Source of the DNA: Verrucomicrobiota bacterium
GTDB taxonomy: Bacteria > Verrucomicrobiota > Verrucomicrobiia > Opitutales > UBA953
NCBI GenBank assembly: GCA_009924535.1
Contig: RFRI01000040.1
Span: 1-9,270 of the forward strand
Reading direction: 5' to 3'
Length of the DNA: 9,270 nt
Shown: one piece after another, positions 1 through 5,501 of the stretch
How positions within the stretch are numbered: the first letter of the stretch is position 1
Layout: each line of letters opens with the position of its first letter
Position numbers and translations under genes: made by a program
Notes under the pieces: model-generated
Databases searched by the model: none
Seen by the model: only the letters and a program-made list of their open reading frames with translations
Told to the model about the DNA's origin: nothing

Positions 1-603
1 GAGCCCGGCGTCGACCGAGCCGACGCCGATATCGGCAGCCTCGCCCAGGCCGCCGCCCGGGAAGGCAAGATCACCCAAGCCGAGAGCAACCTGGTCGCCA
101 ACGCCGTGCGCCTCGACGACATCCCGGTCTCCCAGGTGCTCACGCCTCGCCCGGTCGTCACGGCGATCGAAGCCGATCTCACCGTCGCCGACGTGCTCCG
201 TCTCTATCCCAGCGTCCCGCACGGCCGCATGCCGGTCTGGGAAAATAATCCCGACCGCATCGTGGGCGTCGTCCGCCGTCGCGACATCCTGAAGGCCGCC
301 GGCGAGAACCGCCGCGAGGTCCGCATCCGCGAACTCATGGGCAAGCCGCACATCGTGCCCGAGAACGCCACGCTCTCCGACGCGTTGCATGACCTCGTCC
401 GCGCGCACCAGCACCTCGCGGTGGTGGTCGACGAATTCGGCGCCTTCGCCGGCGTGATCACGCTCGAGGACGTCTTCGAGTCGCTCCTCGGCATCGAGAT
501 CTACGAGAAGGATGACCCGCACCCTGACATGCGCGAACTGGCCCGCCAGCGCGGGCATCGCGTCGGCCGTCGTCCCGATCATCCGCCCAAGGCCGGAACA
601 TGA
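1..603 (+). CDS. CNNM/CorC (HlyC)-type CBS-domain membrane protein, 3' part only
   Basis: The reading frame is open from base 1, so the 5' end lies outside the window; 200 residues are visible. Residues about 1-36 (…AAREGKITQAESNLVANAV…) match the linker before the CBS pair in the hemolysin-C/CorC/CNNM family. Two CBS domains follow at about 41-95 and 103-160. The second holds the family signature FGAFAGVITLEDVFESLLG (about 146-164). Family members carry an N-terminal four-helix membrane domain (not visible here) and are linked to Mg2+/Co2+ homeostasis; the CBS pair binds adenine nucleotides. The tail is short and basic (…RGHRVGRRPDHPPKAGT), and the CorC_HlyC domain that often follows the CBS pair is absent. 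The stop codon overlaps the lgt start as ATGA, which suggests translational coupling. The family is clear; the transported ion cannot be read from the sequence. Confidence 0.87.
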   Translation, partial: EPGVDRADADIGSLAQAAAREGKITQAESNLVANAVRLDDIPVSQVLTPRPVVTAIEADLTVADVLRLYPSVPHGRMPVWENNPDRIVGVVRRRDILKAAGENRREVRIRELMGKPHIVPENATLSDALHDLVRAHQHLAVVVDEFGAFAGVITLEDVFESLLGIEIYEKDDPHPDMRELARQRGHRVGRRPDHPPKAGT

Positions 604-1400
604 TCGCCGCCCTCGCCTACTGGGTCCACGACCTCGACCCGGTCGCGATCCACTTCCCTGAAAGCTGGGGCTTGCGCGGCGTCCATTGGTATGGGCTCTC
701 CTATGCGGCGGGTTTCATGGTCGCGGCTTATCTCCTCGGCCGCTGGCGTCGCGCGGGGATCACCCCTCTGCGCGATACGCTCGACGAATCCGCCCTGATC
801 ACCGCCGTGATGGTCGGCGTCATCGTCGGCGGACGCCTCGGCCACGTCTTCCTCTACGCCCGCGCCGAGTTCGCGGCCGACCCGCTGATGGTCATCCGCG
901 TCTGGCAGGGCGGCATGGCCAGCCATGGCGGCTTCCTCGGCGTGCTCCTCGCCGGCCTCTGGTTCGCCCGCCGCGCGAAGGCCGATTTCTTCGCCGTGGG
1001 CGACCTCCTCTGCGCCTTGGCGCCCGCCGGGATCTTCTTCGGACGCCTCGCCAATTTCGTGAACGGCGAATTGGTCGGCGATCCGTCATCCGTCGCCTGG
1101 GCGGTGATCTTCCCGCACGACGGCGCGATGCCCCGTCACCCTTCGCAGCTCTATGAAGCCTTCGCCGAAGGCCTGCTGCCGCTGGTCTGGGTGCTCGTCC
1201 GTTATCCGCGTCGCCTGCCGCCCGGACGGCTCGCCGGCGAATTCCTCCTGCTATATTCCGCCGGACGTATCGTGTGCGAATGCTTCCGCTCCGCCGAAGA
1301 CGGCTATGTCCTCGGCCTCACGGCGGGACAGTTCTGGACGTTGCCGCTCGCCGCGCTCGGACTGTTCCTCGTCCTGCGCTCCCGCCGCCCGGCTGAATGA
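600..1400 (+). CDS. lgt: prolipoprotein diacylglyceryl transferase (Lgt)
   Basis: Lgt is an inner-membrane enzyme that moves diacylglycerol from phosphatidylglycerol to the lipobox cysteine of prolipoproteins, the first step of lipoprotein maturation. The protein has 266 residues, close to the usual 260-290, with several hydrophobic segments. Conserved blocks occur in order: HWYGLSYAAGF (29-39), GGRLGHVF (77-84), WQGGMASHGG (102-111, with the family histidine at 109), FGRLANFVNGEL (147-158, with Arg149 and Asn152 matching the essential GRxxNFxNGE motif), HPSQLYE (180-186) and GRIVCECFR (222-230, with Arg223 and Glu227). The ATG overlaps the preceding stop by four bases, which fixes this start; no separate ribosome binding site is needed. 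It is the second gene of a run that probably continues into the aminotransferase 42 bases downstream. Confidence 0.97.
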   Translation: MIAALAYWVHDLDPVAIHFPESWGLRGVHWYGLSYAAGFMVAAYLLGRWRRAGITPLRDTLDESALITAVMVGVIVGGRLGHVFLYARAEFAADPLMVIRVWQGGMASHGGFLGVLLAGLWFARRAKADFFAVGDLLCALAPAGIFFGRLANFVNGELVGDPSSVAWAVIFPHDGAMPRHPSQLYEAFAEGLLPLVWVLVRYPRRLPPGRLAGEFLLLYSAGRIVCECFRSAEDGYVLGLTAGQFWTLPLAALGLFLVLRSRRPAE

Positions 1401-1442
1401 TGTTGCCCGTGCGGGCGGACGGTGGGAAAACCCCTTTGCGCC

Positions 1443-2606
1443 ATGACGAACGTCCCGCTCCTTGATCTCGGCCCTCAGAACCGCGCCCTCGAGGCCCAGT
1501 TCGAGACCGCCTTCCGCGATGTCCTCCGCTCGAACATGTTCATCATGGGCCCGCGCCTCGAGGCCTTCGAGAAGGATTGCGCCGCCTTCCTGGGCGTGAA
1601 GCACGCCCTCGGCGTCTCCTCCGGCACCGACGCGCTCCTGCTCGCGCTCATGGCGCTCGATATCGGCGAAGGCGACGAAGTCCTGCTGCCGTCCTTCACC
1701 TTCTTCGCCACCGCGGGTTCCGTCGCCCGCCTCGGCGCGACCCCGGTCTGGGTCGACGTCGATCCGCACTCCTTCAACATCGACCTCGGGGACGCCGCCC
1801 GCAAGGTCGGCCCGCGCACCCGCGCCATCATGCCGGTGTATCTCTTCGGCCAGTCGCTCGACCTCGACGCCCTCCAGGCGTTCGCCTCCGCGCACCAGCT
1901 GCGCGTGATCGAAGACGCCGCGCAGTCGATGGGCGCCCGCTGGAAGGGTCGCGCCACGATGTCGTCCGGGGATTTCGGCGCCACGAGCTTCTTCCCGTCC
2001 AAGAACCTCGGCGGCATGGGCGATTCCGGCCTGGTCACGACCCAGGACGACGCGCTCGCCGAGCGCGCCCGTATCCTCCGAGTGCACGGCATGCAGCCGA
2101 AGTATTTCCACCGCGAGGTCGGCGCGAACTTCCGCATGGACCCCCTCCAGGCCGCGCTGCTGCACATCAAGCTGCCGCACCTGCCCGAGTACAACTGCGC
2201 CCGCGCCGGCAACGCCCACTTCTACCACGCTTCCCTCAAGGGCCGCGCGGGCATCGCCGAAAATCGCCCCGGCGCCGACAAGGCCGCGAAGATCCTCCTG
2301 CCGGTCGACTTCTCCGGCCAGGGCATCTGGAACCAGTTCACGCTTCGCGTGACCGGCGGCCGTCGTGACGCGCTCAAGGCTTTCCTCACCGCGCGCAAGA
2401 TCGGCTGCGAGATCTACTACCCGATCCCGCTCCACCGTCAGCAGTGCTTCGCGGACGCCAAGTATCGCGGCTACGACCGCGTGCCCGTCGCCGAACAGCT
2501 TTCGGCCGAAGTGCTCAGCATCCCGATCTTCCCCGAGCTCAGCGGCGAGCAGCGCCAGTGGGTCTCCGATTCGCTCGCCGATTTCGCGGCAGGGAAGACG
2601 GAGTAA
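1443..2606 (+). CDS. DegT/DnrJ/EryC1/StrS-family PLP-dependent sugar aminotransferase
   Basis: This 387-residue fold-type I aminotransferase transfers an amino group, usually from glutamate, onto a keto group of a nucleotide-linked sugar. Visible signatures are the phosphate-binding SSGTDALLLAL (59-69), PSFTFFATA (83-91) with the stacking aromatic region, VDVDPHSFNID (104-114), EDAAQSMGA (157-165, where Asp158 should contact the pyridine nitrogen) and SFFPSKNLGG (182-191, where Lys187 should form the internal aldimine). ANFRMDPLQAALLHIKL and YYPIPLHRQQCF near the C-terminus are typical of the family. I start at ATG 1443 (MTNVPLLDL…), the usual family N-terminus; an in-frame GTG at 1422 would add seven residues unlike the family. 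Substrate cannot be assigned: WbpE/WlbC-like and QdtB/FdtB-like enzymes share these motifs. The fucose and Kdo genes downstream suggest a role in surface glycan synthesis. Confidence 0.92.
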   Translation: MTNVPLLDLGPQNRALEAQFETAFRDVLRSNMFIMGPRLEAFEKDCAAFLGVKHALGVSSGTDALLLALMALDIGEGDEVLLPSFTFFATAGSVARLGATPVWVDVDPHSFNIDLGDAARKVGPRTRAIMPVYLFGQSLDLDALQAFASAHQLRVIEDAAQSMGARWKGRATMSSGDFGATSFFPSKNLGGMGDSGLVTTQDDALAERARILRVHGMQPKYFHREVGANFRMDPLQAALLHIKLPHLPEYNCARAGNAHFYHASLKGRAGIAENRPGADKAAKILLPVDFSGQGIWNQFTLRVTGGRRDALKAFLTARKIGCEIYYPIPLHRQQCFADAKYRGYDRVPVAEQLSAEVLSIPIFPELSGEQRQWVSDSLADFAAGKTE

Positions 2607-2665
2607 AAGGTTTTAGCGGTTGGCGGTAAGCGGTTGGCGGCAAGCCGAATGCCGAGGGTGCGTAA

Positions 2666-2704
2666 GTGCAAATCGGCCTGCGGCCTGTGCAAAGGTGCAA
2701 ACGT
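2666..2704 (+). repeat. GTGCAAA-type module, copy 1
   Basis: Units with a GTGCAAA core flank a small GC hairpin. The order is GTGCAAAT (2666-2673), then CGGCCTGCGGCCT containing the stem GGCC-TGC-GGCC, then GTGCAAAG and GTGCAAAC on an 8-base period. Related copies lie inverted at 2885-2936 and in the same orientation at 8967-9003. Nothing suggests it is coding. Confidence 0.85.
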
Positions 2705-2717
2705 GAAGACAATTTCT

Positions 2718-2852
2718 GGTCACAGGTCTCGGCCCTCAGGTCTCAGGTGCGGGTGATCAGGTACAGGTGCGGGTGCGGGGAAATTCAAGTCCTGAACCTG
2801 TGCCCGAACCTGAGCAGCTGAACCTGGCTCCCGACTGCTGAGACCCGTGACC
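2718..2852. repeat. inner CAGGT-rich inverted repeat
   Basis: The left arm reads as degenerate units of about 7 bases: CAGGTCT (2737), CAGGTGC (2744), GGGTGAT (2751), CAGGTA (2758), CAGGTGC (2764) and GGGTGC (2771). The right arm (2791-2852) carries complementary ACCTG-containing words such as CCTGAACCTGTGCC. The arms pair imperfectly, with the best block at the outer ends. The loop is about 2781-2790. This family is more degenerate than the GCGGTT and GAGTAT families. Confidence 0.7.
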
Positions 2853-2884
2853 TGAAAGTATTATCCTACCCCTGCCCCTTAATT

Positions 2885-2936
2885 CACCTTTGCACTTTTG
2901 CACAGGAGCTCCGCTCCGATTTGCACCTTTGCACGT
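2885..2936 (-). repeat. GTGCAAA-type module, inverted copy 2
   Basis: Read on the minus strand, this has GTGCAAAG and GTGCAAAT, then CGGAGCGGAGCTCCT, then GTGCAAAA and GTGCAAAG. The flanking units match copies 1 and 3, but the central hairpin differs: GGAGC-GGA-GCTCC here, against GGCC-TGC-GGCC in the other copies. Both halves of the stem have changed together, so pairing is kept. Confidence 0.85.
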
Positions 2937-2988
2937 CTTATCCTTCGGTCTCGGCTTCCCTTTGATCCGTATCTATCCGCCAACCGCT

Positions 2989-3010
2989 AACCTCCGAAGC
3001 CTTCGAGGTT
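2989..3010 (-). terminator. hairpin at the 3' end of the glutaredoxin-like gene
   Basis: AACCTCCGAAG and CTTCGAGGTT form a near-perfect stem with one bulged base, starting at the stop codon of the minus-strand gene. It has no U-run, so it is not a textbook intrinsic terminator. It may serve as a 3'-end stabiliser or as part of the larger structure in 2607-3008. Confidence 0.4.
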
Positions 3011-3344
3011 AGAAGAACCGCACCGTCTTCACCCGCATCTTCTCGTGCTCGGCGTCGGTGCACGGGGCATCGATCGGCACGGCGGGAGCCTTGTCGTTCG
3101 GAACCACGAGCTGGTTCGCGAGGAGATACTGTTCGACCTCGGCGCCGGAGATGTCGGGCAGCATCACGCCGTCGATCTCGACGCACGGGGAGAGGCGCTG
3201 GCCGCTCTTCTCGACCATCTCGGCGTAGTTCGTCGGGCTGTTGATGATATCCACGTCCTGGTAGTTGAGGGCGTACTTCGCCATGATGGCGCGGACGCCG
3301 TTGCTCCAGCCGCAGCTGGGTTTGAGGTAACAACGGATGTTCAT
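3009..3344 (-). CDS. glutaredoxin-like thioredoxin-fold protein with CGWS active site
   Basis: The 111-residue product begins MNIRCYLKPSCGWSNGV, a short beta strand followed by a CxxS redox motif at residues 11-14 (CGWS) in the glutaredoxin position. NYQDVDI (27-33) fits the second strand, and LSPCVEIDG (51-59) fits the cis-proline loop (Pro53) that precedes the glutathione-binding strand in glutaredoxins. Canonical dithiol glutaredoxins have CPYC and monothiol ones CGFS; here Cys14 is replaced by Ser and Trp precedes it, so a monothiol mechanism is expected if it is a reductase. Cys54, directly after the cis-proline, is unusual. A 30-residue tail (about 81-111) extends beyond the core and includes Cys95. 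The gene follows the response regulator on the same strand after 31 bases, so they may share a transcript. Fold fairly sure; substrate unknown. Confidence 0.75.
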   Translation of the reverse strand: MNIRCYLKPSCGWSNGVRAIMAKYALNYQDVDIINSPTNYAEMVEKSGQRLSPCVEIDGVMLPDISGAEVEQYLLANQLVVPNDKAPAVPIDAPCTDAEHEKMRVKTVRFF

Positions 3345-3375
3345 GCCCGTACCAATGCCGCCCTTCCGTGGTTAA

Positions 3376-4149
3376 TCAAGCCCGACGGGGCTTTTTCCCG
3401 GACTGGGCCCCGTCGTTGGCGGTCGCCGGCTCGTACCAGTAGCCGATGCCGTGGATGGTGCGCAGGCAGTCGAGGGTCCGGCCGTAGTCGGCGTAGGTGT
3501 CGCGGATCTTCGCGATATATTGGTCGAGCGAACGGCTGCGGATGTCGGCATGCACGCCCCACACGGCATGGATCAGGCTATGCCGGCTGATGATGACGCC
3601 GGGATTCGCGTGCAGGTGGTAAAGGATGCCGAGTTCCTTGCGACCGAGCTTACGCTGCTTGTTTCCGCCGAAGACGATCTCGAGCCGCTCGGGATGCACC
3701 TCGGCTCCGTTGAAGAGGAACACGTCCGTGCCGAGCGCGGCGTTGACGGTCAGGCGGCTGTCGCCGGCGGTCTCGCTGCGTCGCAGGACGGCGCGGATGC
3801 GCGCGACGAGTTCATCCGGGTGATGGGGCTTGCCGACGAAATCATCCGCACCCGCCTCGAGGGCCTGCGCGACGTGGCGCCCGTCGCGTTGCGCGGAAAG
3901 GAAGATCACCGCCGGCGAGTGGCTGAGGCGACGGATCTTGTCGAGCACCGCGAGCCCGTCGAGGTCGGGCAGGCTCGGGTCGAGCAGCACGAGATGCACA
4001 TACGATTCCCCGACGAATTTCAGGGCGGTGGCGCCTTTGTGAAAGACTTGGGTGGAGAGGCCGGCGTTCAGGAGTTGATCGGCGAGCGTGGCGGCGAGGC
4101 TACGATCGTCTTCAATGATGACCACCAGTGGCTTCTGCTTGGGGCTCAT
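3376..4149 (-). CDS. OmpR-family response regulator, orphan
   Basis: This 257-residue two-domain regulator has an N-terminal receiver (about 8-125) with acidic residues Glu13, Asp14 and Asp15 (IIEDD), phospho-acceptor Asp57 (LVLLDPSLPDLDG), switch Ser85 (IFLSAQ) and Lys107 (DDFVGKP). The receiver is therefore complete and should be phosphorylatable. The C-terminal winged helix (about 160-243) contains RKLGRKELGILYHL, ISRHSLIHAVWG, SRSLDQYIAKIRDTY and the wing IHGIGYWYEP, as in OmpR/PhoB. The recognition helix differs from the common RSVDVHIxRLRxKL form. No histidine kinase lies within the window, so its partner is elsewhere. A C/T-rich leader with no Shine-Dalgarno precedes ATG 4149. It is transcribed away from the small membrane protein gene, with a 95-base shared upstream region. 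Target genes cannot be read from the sequence. Confidence 0.93.
   Translation of the reverse strand: MSPKQKPLVVIIEDDRSLAATLADQLLNAGLSTQVFHKGATALKFVGESYVHLVLLDPSLPDLDGLAVLDKIRRLSHSPAVIFLSAQRDGRHVAQALEAGADDFVGKPHHPDELVARIRAVLRRSETAGDSRLTVNAALGTDVFLFNGAEVHPERLEIVFGGNKQRKLGRKELGILYHLHANPGVIISRHSLIHAVWGVHADIRSRSLDQYIAKIRDTYADYGRTLDCLRTIHGIGYWYEPATANDGAQSGKKPRRA
3379..3396 (+). terminator. terminator-shaped hairpin read on the plus strand
   Basis: AGCCC-GACG-GGGCT is followed directly by TTTT on the plus strand. It lies in the last codons of the minus-strand response regulator. It could stop plus-strand transcripts running through the gap at 2607-3008 and antisense to the glutaredoxin-like gene, but the coding constraint makes chance possible. 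Confidence 0.35.
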
Positions 4150-4244
4150 GCAGAATCAGGGAGGGGGTAAGACTAGGGGTATTAACTTATGTAAAAAAGC
4201 CCGCGGGGTTGCCAAGCCTCATTAAAAGTTCCATTTTAGTAGAA
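4150..4244. promoter_or_regulatory. divergent promoter region between response regulator and small membrane protein
   Basis: These 95 bases separate two divergent genes and are AT-richer than the surroundings. They include the palindrome CCCGCGGG (4200-4207) next to an A-run (4193-4198) that becomes a T-run on the minus strand. On the minus strand TTGGCA (complement of TGCCAA, 4210-4215) followed after 16 bases by TACATA is a weak -35/-10 candidate for the regulator gene. I cannot place either promoter with certainty. Confidence 0.35.
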
Positions 4245-4427
4245 ATGAACGACGTCCCTGAGCCATCCCCACGGCGCAAGCTGCTGATCCGGATCTTCCT
4301 GATCCTCTTCGTGGCCTCCGCCGCCTGGGCGGCTTGGTTCGGCATGAAGCAGCAGCAGGCCCATGGTCCTCAGCCGGACGGCAAGGCCAAGGACCCCTAC
4401 GAAGACCGCAGTTTGTTCGGCCGTTGA
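4245..4427 (+). CDS. small single-pass membrane protein, unknown function
   Basis: The product has 60 residues. Basic PSPRRKLLIR (8-17) precedes one hydrophobic helix at about 13-34 (LLIRIFLILFVASAAWAAWF), followed by a polar tail rich in Q, K, D and P (35-60) ending RSLFGR. By the positive-inside rule the N-terminus should be cytoplasmic and the tail periplasmic. The start is ATG 4245; the frame extends upstream, but those codons look non-coding and overlap the divergent promoter. I recognise no family. It lies between the regulator and tRNA-Glu. Codon choice resembles its neighbours, which supports a real gene. Confidence 0.6.
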   Translation: MNDVPEPSPRRKLLIRIFLILFVASAAWAAWFGMKQQQAHGPQPDGKAKDPYEDRSLFGR

Positions 4428-4468
4428 CCCGTCCGGCAAGGGGTGGGGCAGGGGGCTTTCCAAAAATC

Positions 4469-4496
4469 TTGACCAGTGGGACTTCGTTCCTACGTT
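4469..4496 (+). promoter_or_regulatory. candidate promoter of tRNA-Glu
   Basis: TTGACC (4469-4474) is a good -35 box. After 16 bases comes TACGTT (4491-4496), a poor -10 box. Transcription would begin near 4503, about 11 bases before the mature tRNA, which suits a tRNA gene. Confidence 0.4.
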
Positions 4497-4513
4497 CCTC
4501 ACTTCCACCGACC

Positions 4514-4591
4514 GCCCCCTTCGTCTAGCCCGGTCCAGGACACCTCGTTTTCACTGAGGTAACTGGGGTTCGAATCCCCAAGGGGGCGCCA
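4514..4591 (+). tRNA. tRNA-Glu (anticodon TTC/UUC)
   Basis: The acceptor stem GCCCCCT (4514-4520) pairs fully with AGGGGGC (4581-4587), followed by discriminator G and an encoded CCA (4589-4591). The D arm is closed by GTC/GAC. The anticodon arm is CCTCG-TTTTCAC-TGAGG, giving anticodon TTC and closing with a G-T pair. The T arm TGGGG-TTCGAAT-CCCCA has the standard TTCGAAT loop. Stems and length match bacterial tRNA-Glu. No integrase or duplicated tRNA 3' end appears in the window, so it shows no sign of being used as an attachment site here. Confidence 0.97.
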
Positions 4592-4608
4592 GGTGGAAGC
4601 TTTTAAGA

Positions 4609-4644
4609 TCCGCACTCTCCCGAGGGGAGGGCGGACCCTTATTT
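4609..4644 (+). terminator. probable terminator of tRNA-Glu
   Basis: TCCGC and GCGGA form the base of a stem (4609-4613 with 4631-4635). After an A-G mismatch, CTCTCC (4615-4620) pairs with GGGGAG (4624-4629), leaving a CGA loop. The tail CCCTTATTT is only moderately T-rich. The position, 17 bases after the tRNA, fits termination. Confidence 0.6.
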
Positions 4645-4674
4645 CCGGGTTACTCACATTGCCCCTTGCCTAGG

Positions 4675-4690
4675 TTCAAAAATTATTGAA
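4675..4690. promoter_or_regulatory. small dyad upstream of the MarR/GbsR-like gene
   Basis: TTCAA-N6-TTGAA is a perfect 5-base dyad in an AT-rich patch 36 bases before the start codon of the regulator. MarR-family proteins often bind dyads over their own promoter, so this is a candidate autoregulatory operator. It is short enough to arise by chance. Confidence 0.3.
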
Positions 4691-4726
4691 ACATCAGGAA
4701 GTCCCCGCCTTTAGGCCCTGTACCCG

Positions 4727-5248
4727 ATGAAGCCCCCTTCCGAAAAGTCAGCCGGACGCCGTAAAAGCCGCCCTTCTTTCGAACCCCTTCAGCCGCACGA
4801 GATCGAGCTGGCCGATTTCTTCGTGCGCATGGCTGGGATTCTGGGCGTTCCGCGTTCGGTCGCCGAAATCTACGCCTTGCTCTACGTCTCCTCCGGCCCC
4901 CTGGATTTCGACCATATCCAGGGTCGACTCGGGATGAGTAAAGGCTCTGTCAGTCAAGGACTTAAGTTCCTTCGAGGCCATGAGATGATTCTCTCCGTCA
5001 AGGAAAAGGGCGCTCGTCGCGAACGCTGGCAGCCCACTCCTTCGTTGGCGGCCTCCTTGGTGGCCCTCCTCCGTAGTCAGGTCCTTCCGGCCCTCGAGCA
5101 GGCCCAGCCTGGACTCCAGCGCGTGCTTGCCGACGCCCAGCAGCGCGCCGCTCAGCCTGAAGTGATCGAGCGACTGACCCGACTCAATCGCTGGAACAGC
5201 CGAGCCCTCGAGCTCGCGCCCTTGCTGCTTCCTCCCCCGGGAGCCTGA
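4727..5248 (+). CDS. MarR/GbsR-like winged-helix transcriptional regulator
   Basis: The product has 173 residues. After a basic, disordered start (1-20), residues about 24-105 resemble the GbsR/MarR-type helix-turn-helix group: HEIELADFFVRMAGILGVPRS, then AEIYALLYVSSGPLDFDHI, then the recognition region LGMSKGSVSQGLKFLRGHEMI (about 68-88). A wing follows (VKEKGARRERWQPTPS). The C-terminal 60 residues are helical and suited to dimerisation, ending in a proline run. The order helix-SSGP-LxxxxI-SKGSVSQ-LKxL is characteristic of the GbsR-like branch, which is often found beside osmolyte or polysaccharide genes. It is the first gene of the plus-strand block containing gmd and fcl, so it may regulate that block. 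No ligand pocket can be assigned. There is no Shine-Dalgarno before the ATG. Confidence 0.8.
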   Translation: MKPPSEKSAGRRKSRPSFEPLQPHEIELADFFVRMAGILGVPRSVAEIYALLYVSSGPLDFDHIQGRLGMSKGSVSQGLKFLRGHEMILSVKEKGARRERWQPTPSLAASLVALLRSQVLPALEQAQPGLQRVLADAQQRAAQPEVIERLTRLNRWNSRALELAPLLLPPPGA

Positions 5249-5257
5249 CCCTTTCTG

Positions 5258-5270
5258 CCGGCTCGGCCGG
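5258..5270 (+). terminator. hairpin after the MarR/GbsR-like gene
   Basis: CCGGC-TCG-GCCGG begins 10 bases after the stop codon. It has no T-run, so it is a stem of uncertain role, possibly the 3' end of the regulator transcript. Confidence 0.35.
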
Positions 5271-5345
5271 TGACAGTCCTTCCTTCCCGTACGTGCCCGC
5301 GAAATTCGCCTCCACGTGCGGTAGCCTGCCCGAGTAAGTAAAAAA

Positions 5346-5490
5346 TAGGTAATAGCGGTTGGCGGTTAGGCCATGCGACGACCCCCCAATCGCTGTCACC
5401 CGGTTACATCCACTGTCATCCGTCATCTGCCCTCTGTCCTCAGCGGTTACCTGCATCTTCCCAACCGCCAACCGCCAACCGCTTAAACCT
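5346..5490. repeat. GCGGTTN inverted repeat enclosing a second heptamer array
   Basis: The left arm TAGGTAATAGCGGTTGGCGG begins at 5346 and has GCGGTT cores at 5355 and 5362. The right arm (5461-5490) has AACCGC cores at 5463, 5470 and 5477, an exact 7-base period. Between the arms, 5414-5441 is a tandem array of four 7-base units of a different family: TGTCATC, CGTCATC, TGCCCTC, TGTCCTC. The structure ends 11 bases before the next start codon, so it lies in the probable leader of the nucleotidyltransferase mRNA and could mask or expose its start. Confidence 0.85.
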
Positions 5491-5501
5491 TTCGTCACCC
5501 C

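Larger units (their letters stand above)
2607..3008. repeat. layered inverted-repeat structure filling the convergent gap
   Basis: This 402-base gap between two convergent genes contains no credible gene. It is built of three repeat layers arranged roughly symmetrically about position 2785. The outer left arm (2609-2645) has four 7-base units beginning at 2616, 2623, 2630 and 2637 (GCGGTTG, GCGGTAA, GCGGTTG, GCGGCAA). Its inverted partner is at 2974-2993 (TATCCGCCAACCGCTAACCT). The middle layer is a GTGCAAA-rich module at 2666-2704 with its inverted partner at 2885-2936. The inner layer is a CAGGT-rich arm at 2718-2780 facing 2791-2852; its best pairing is GGTCACAGGTCTC (2718-2730) with GAGACCCGTGACC (2840-2852), 12 of 13 bases. 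If transcribed it should form a very long imperfect hairpin, which could act as a two-way transcription barrier. That function is inference; the symmetry is directly visible. Confidence 0.85.

Noticed and set aside
1405..1434. Stem GCCCG/CGGGC and GGG-AAAA-CCC between lgt and the aminotransferase as a terminator.
   Set aside because: Stems are short with two-base or weak loops and no T-run; the 42-base spacing suggests read-through.
1251..2435. A 394-codon minus-strand open frame opposite lgt and the aminotransferase.
   Set aside because: Low-complexity, Glu/Arg/Gly/Ala-rich product typical of antisense frames in GC-rich genes; the plus-strand gene has full family motifs.
2471..2692. Minus-strand open frame starting MHRPQADLH, with a similar start (MHRPQAGLH) in the frame at 8201-9001.
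   Set aside because: The similar N-termini come only from the shared GTGCAAA repeat module; the rest is antisense to the aminotransferase and kdsB genes.
4514..4591. tRNA-Glu as the attachment site of an integrated island.
   Set aside because: No integrase, no repeat of the tRNA 3' end and no compositional break within the window.
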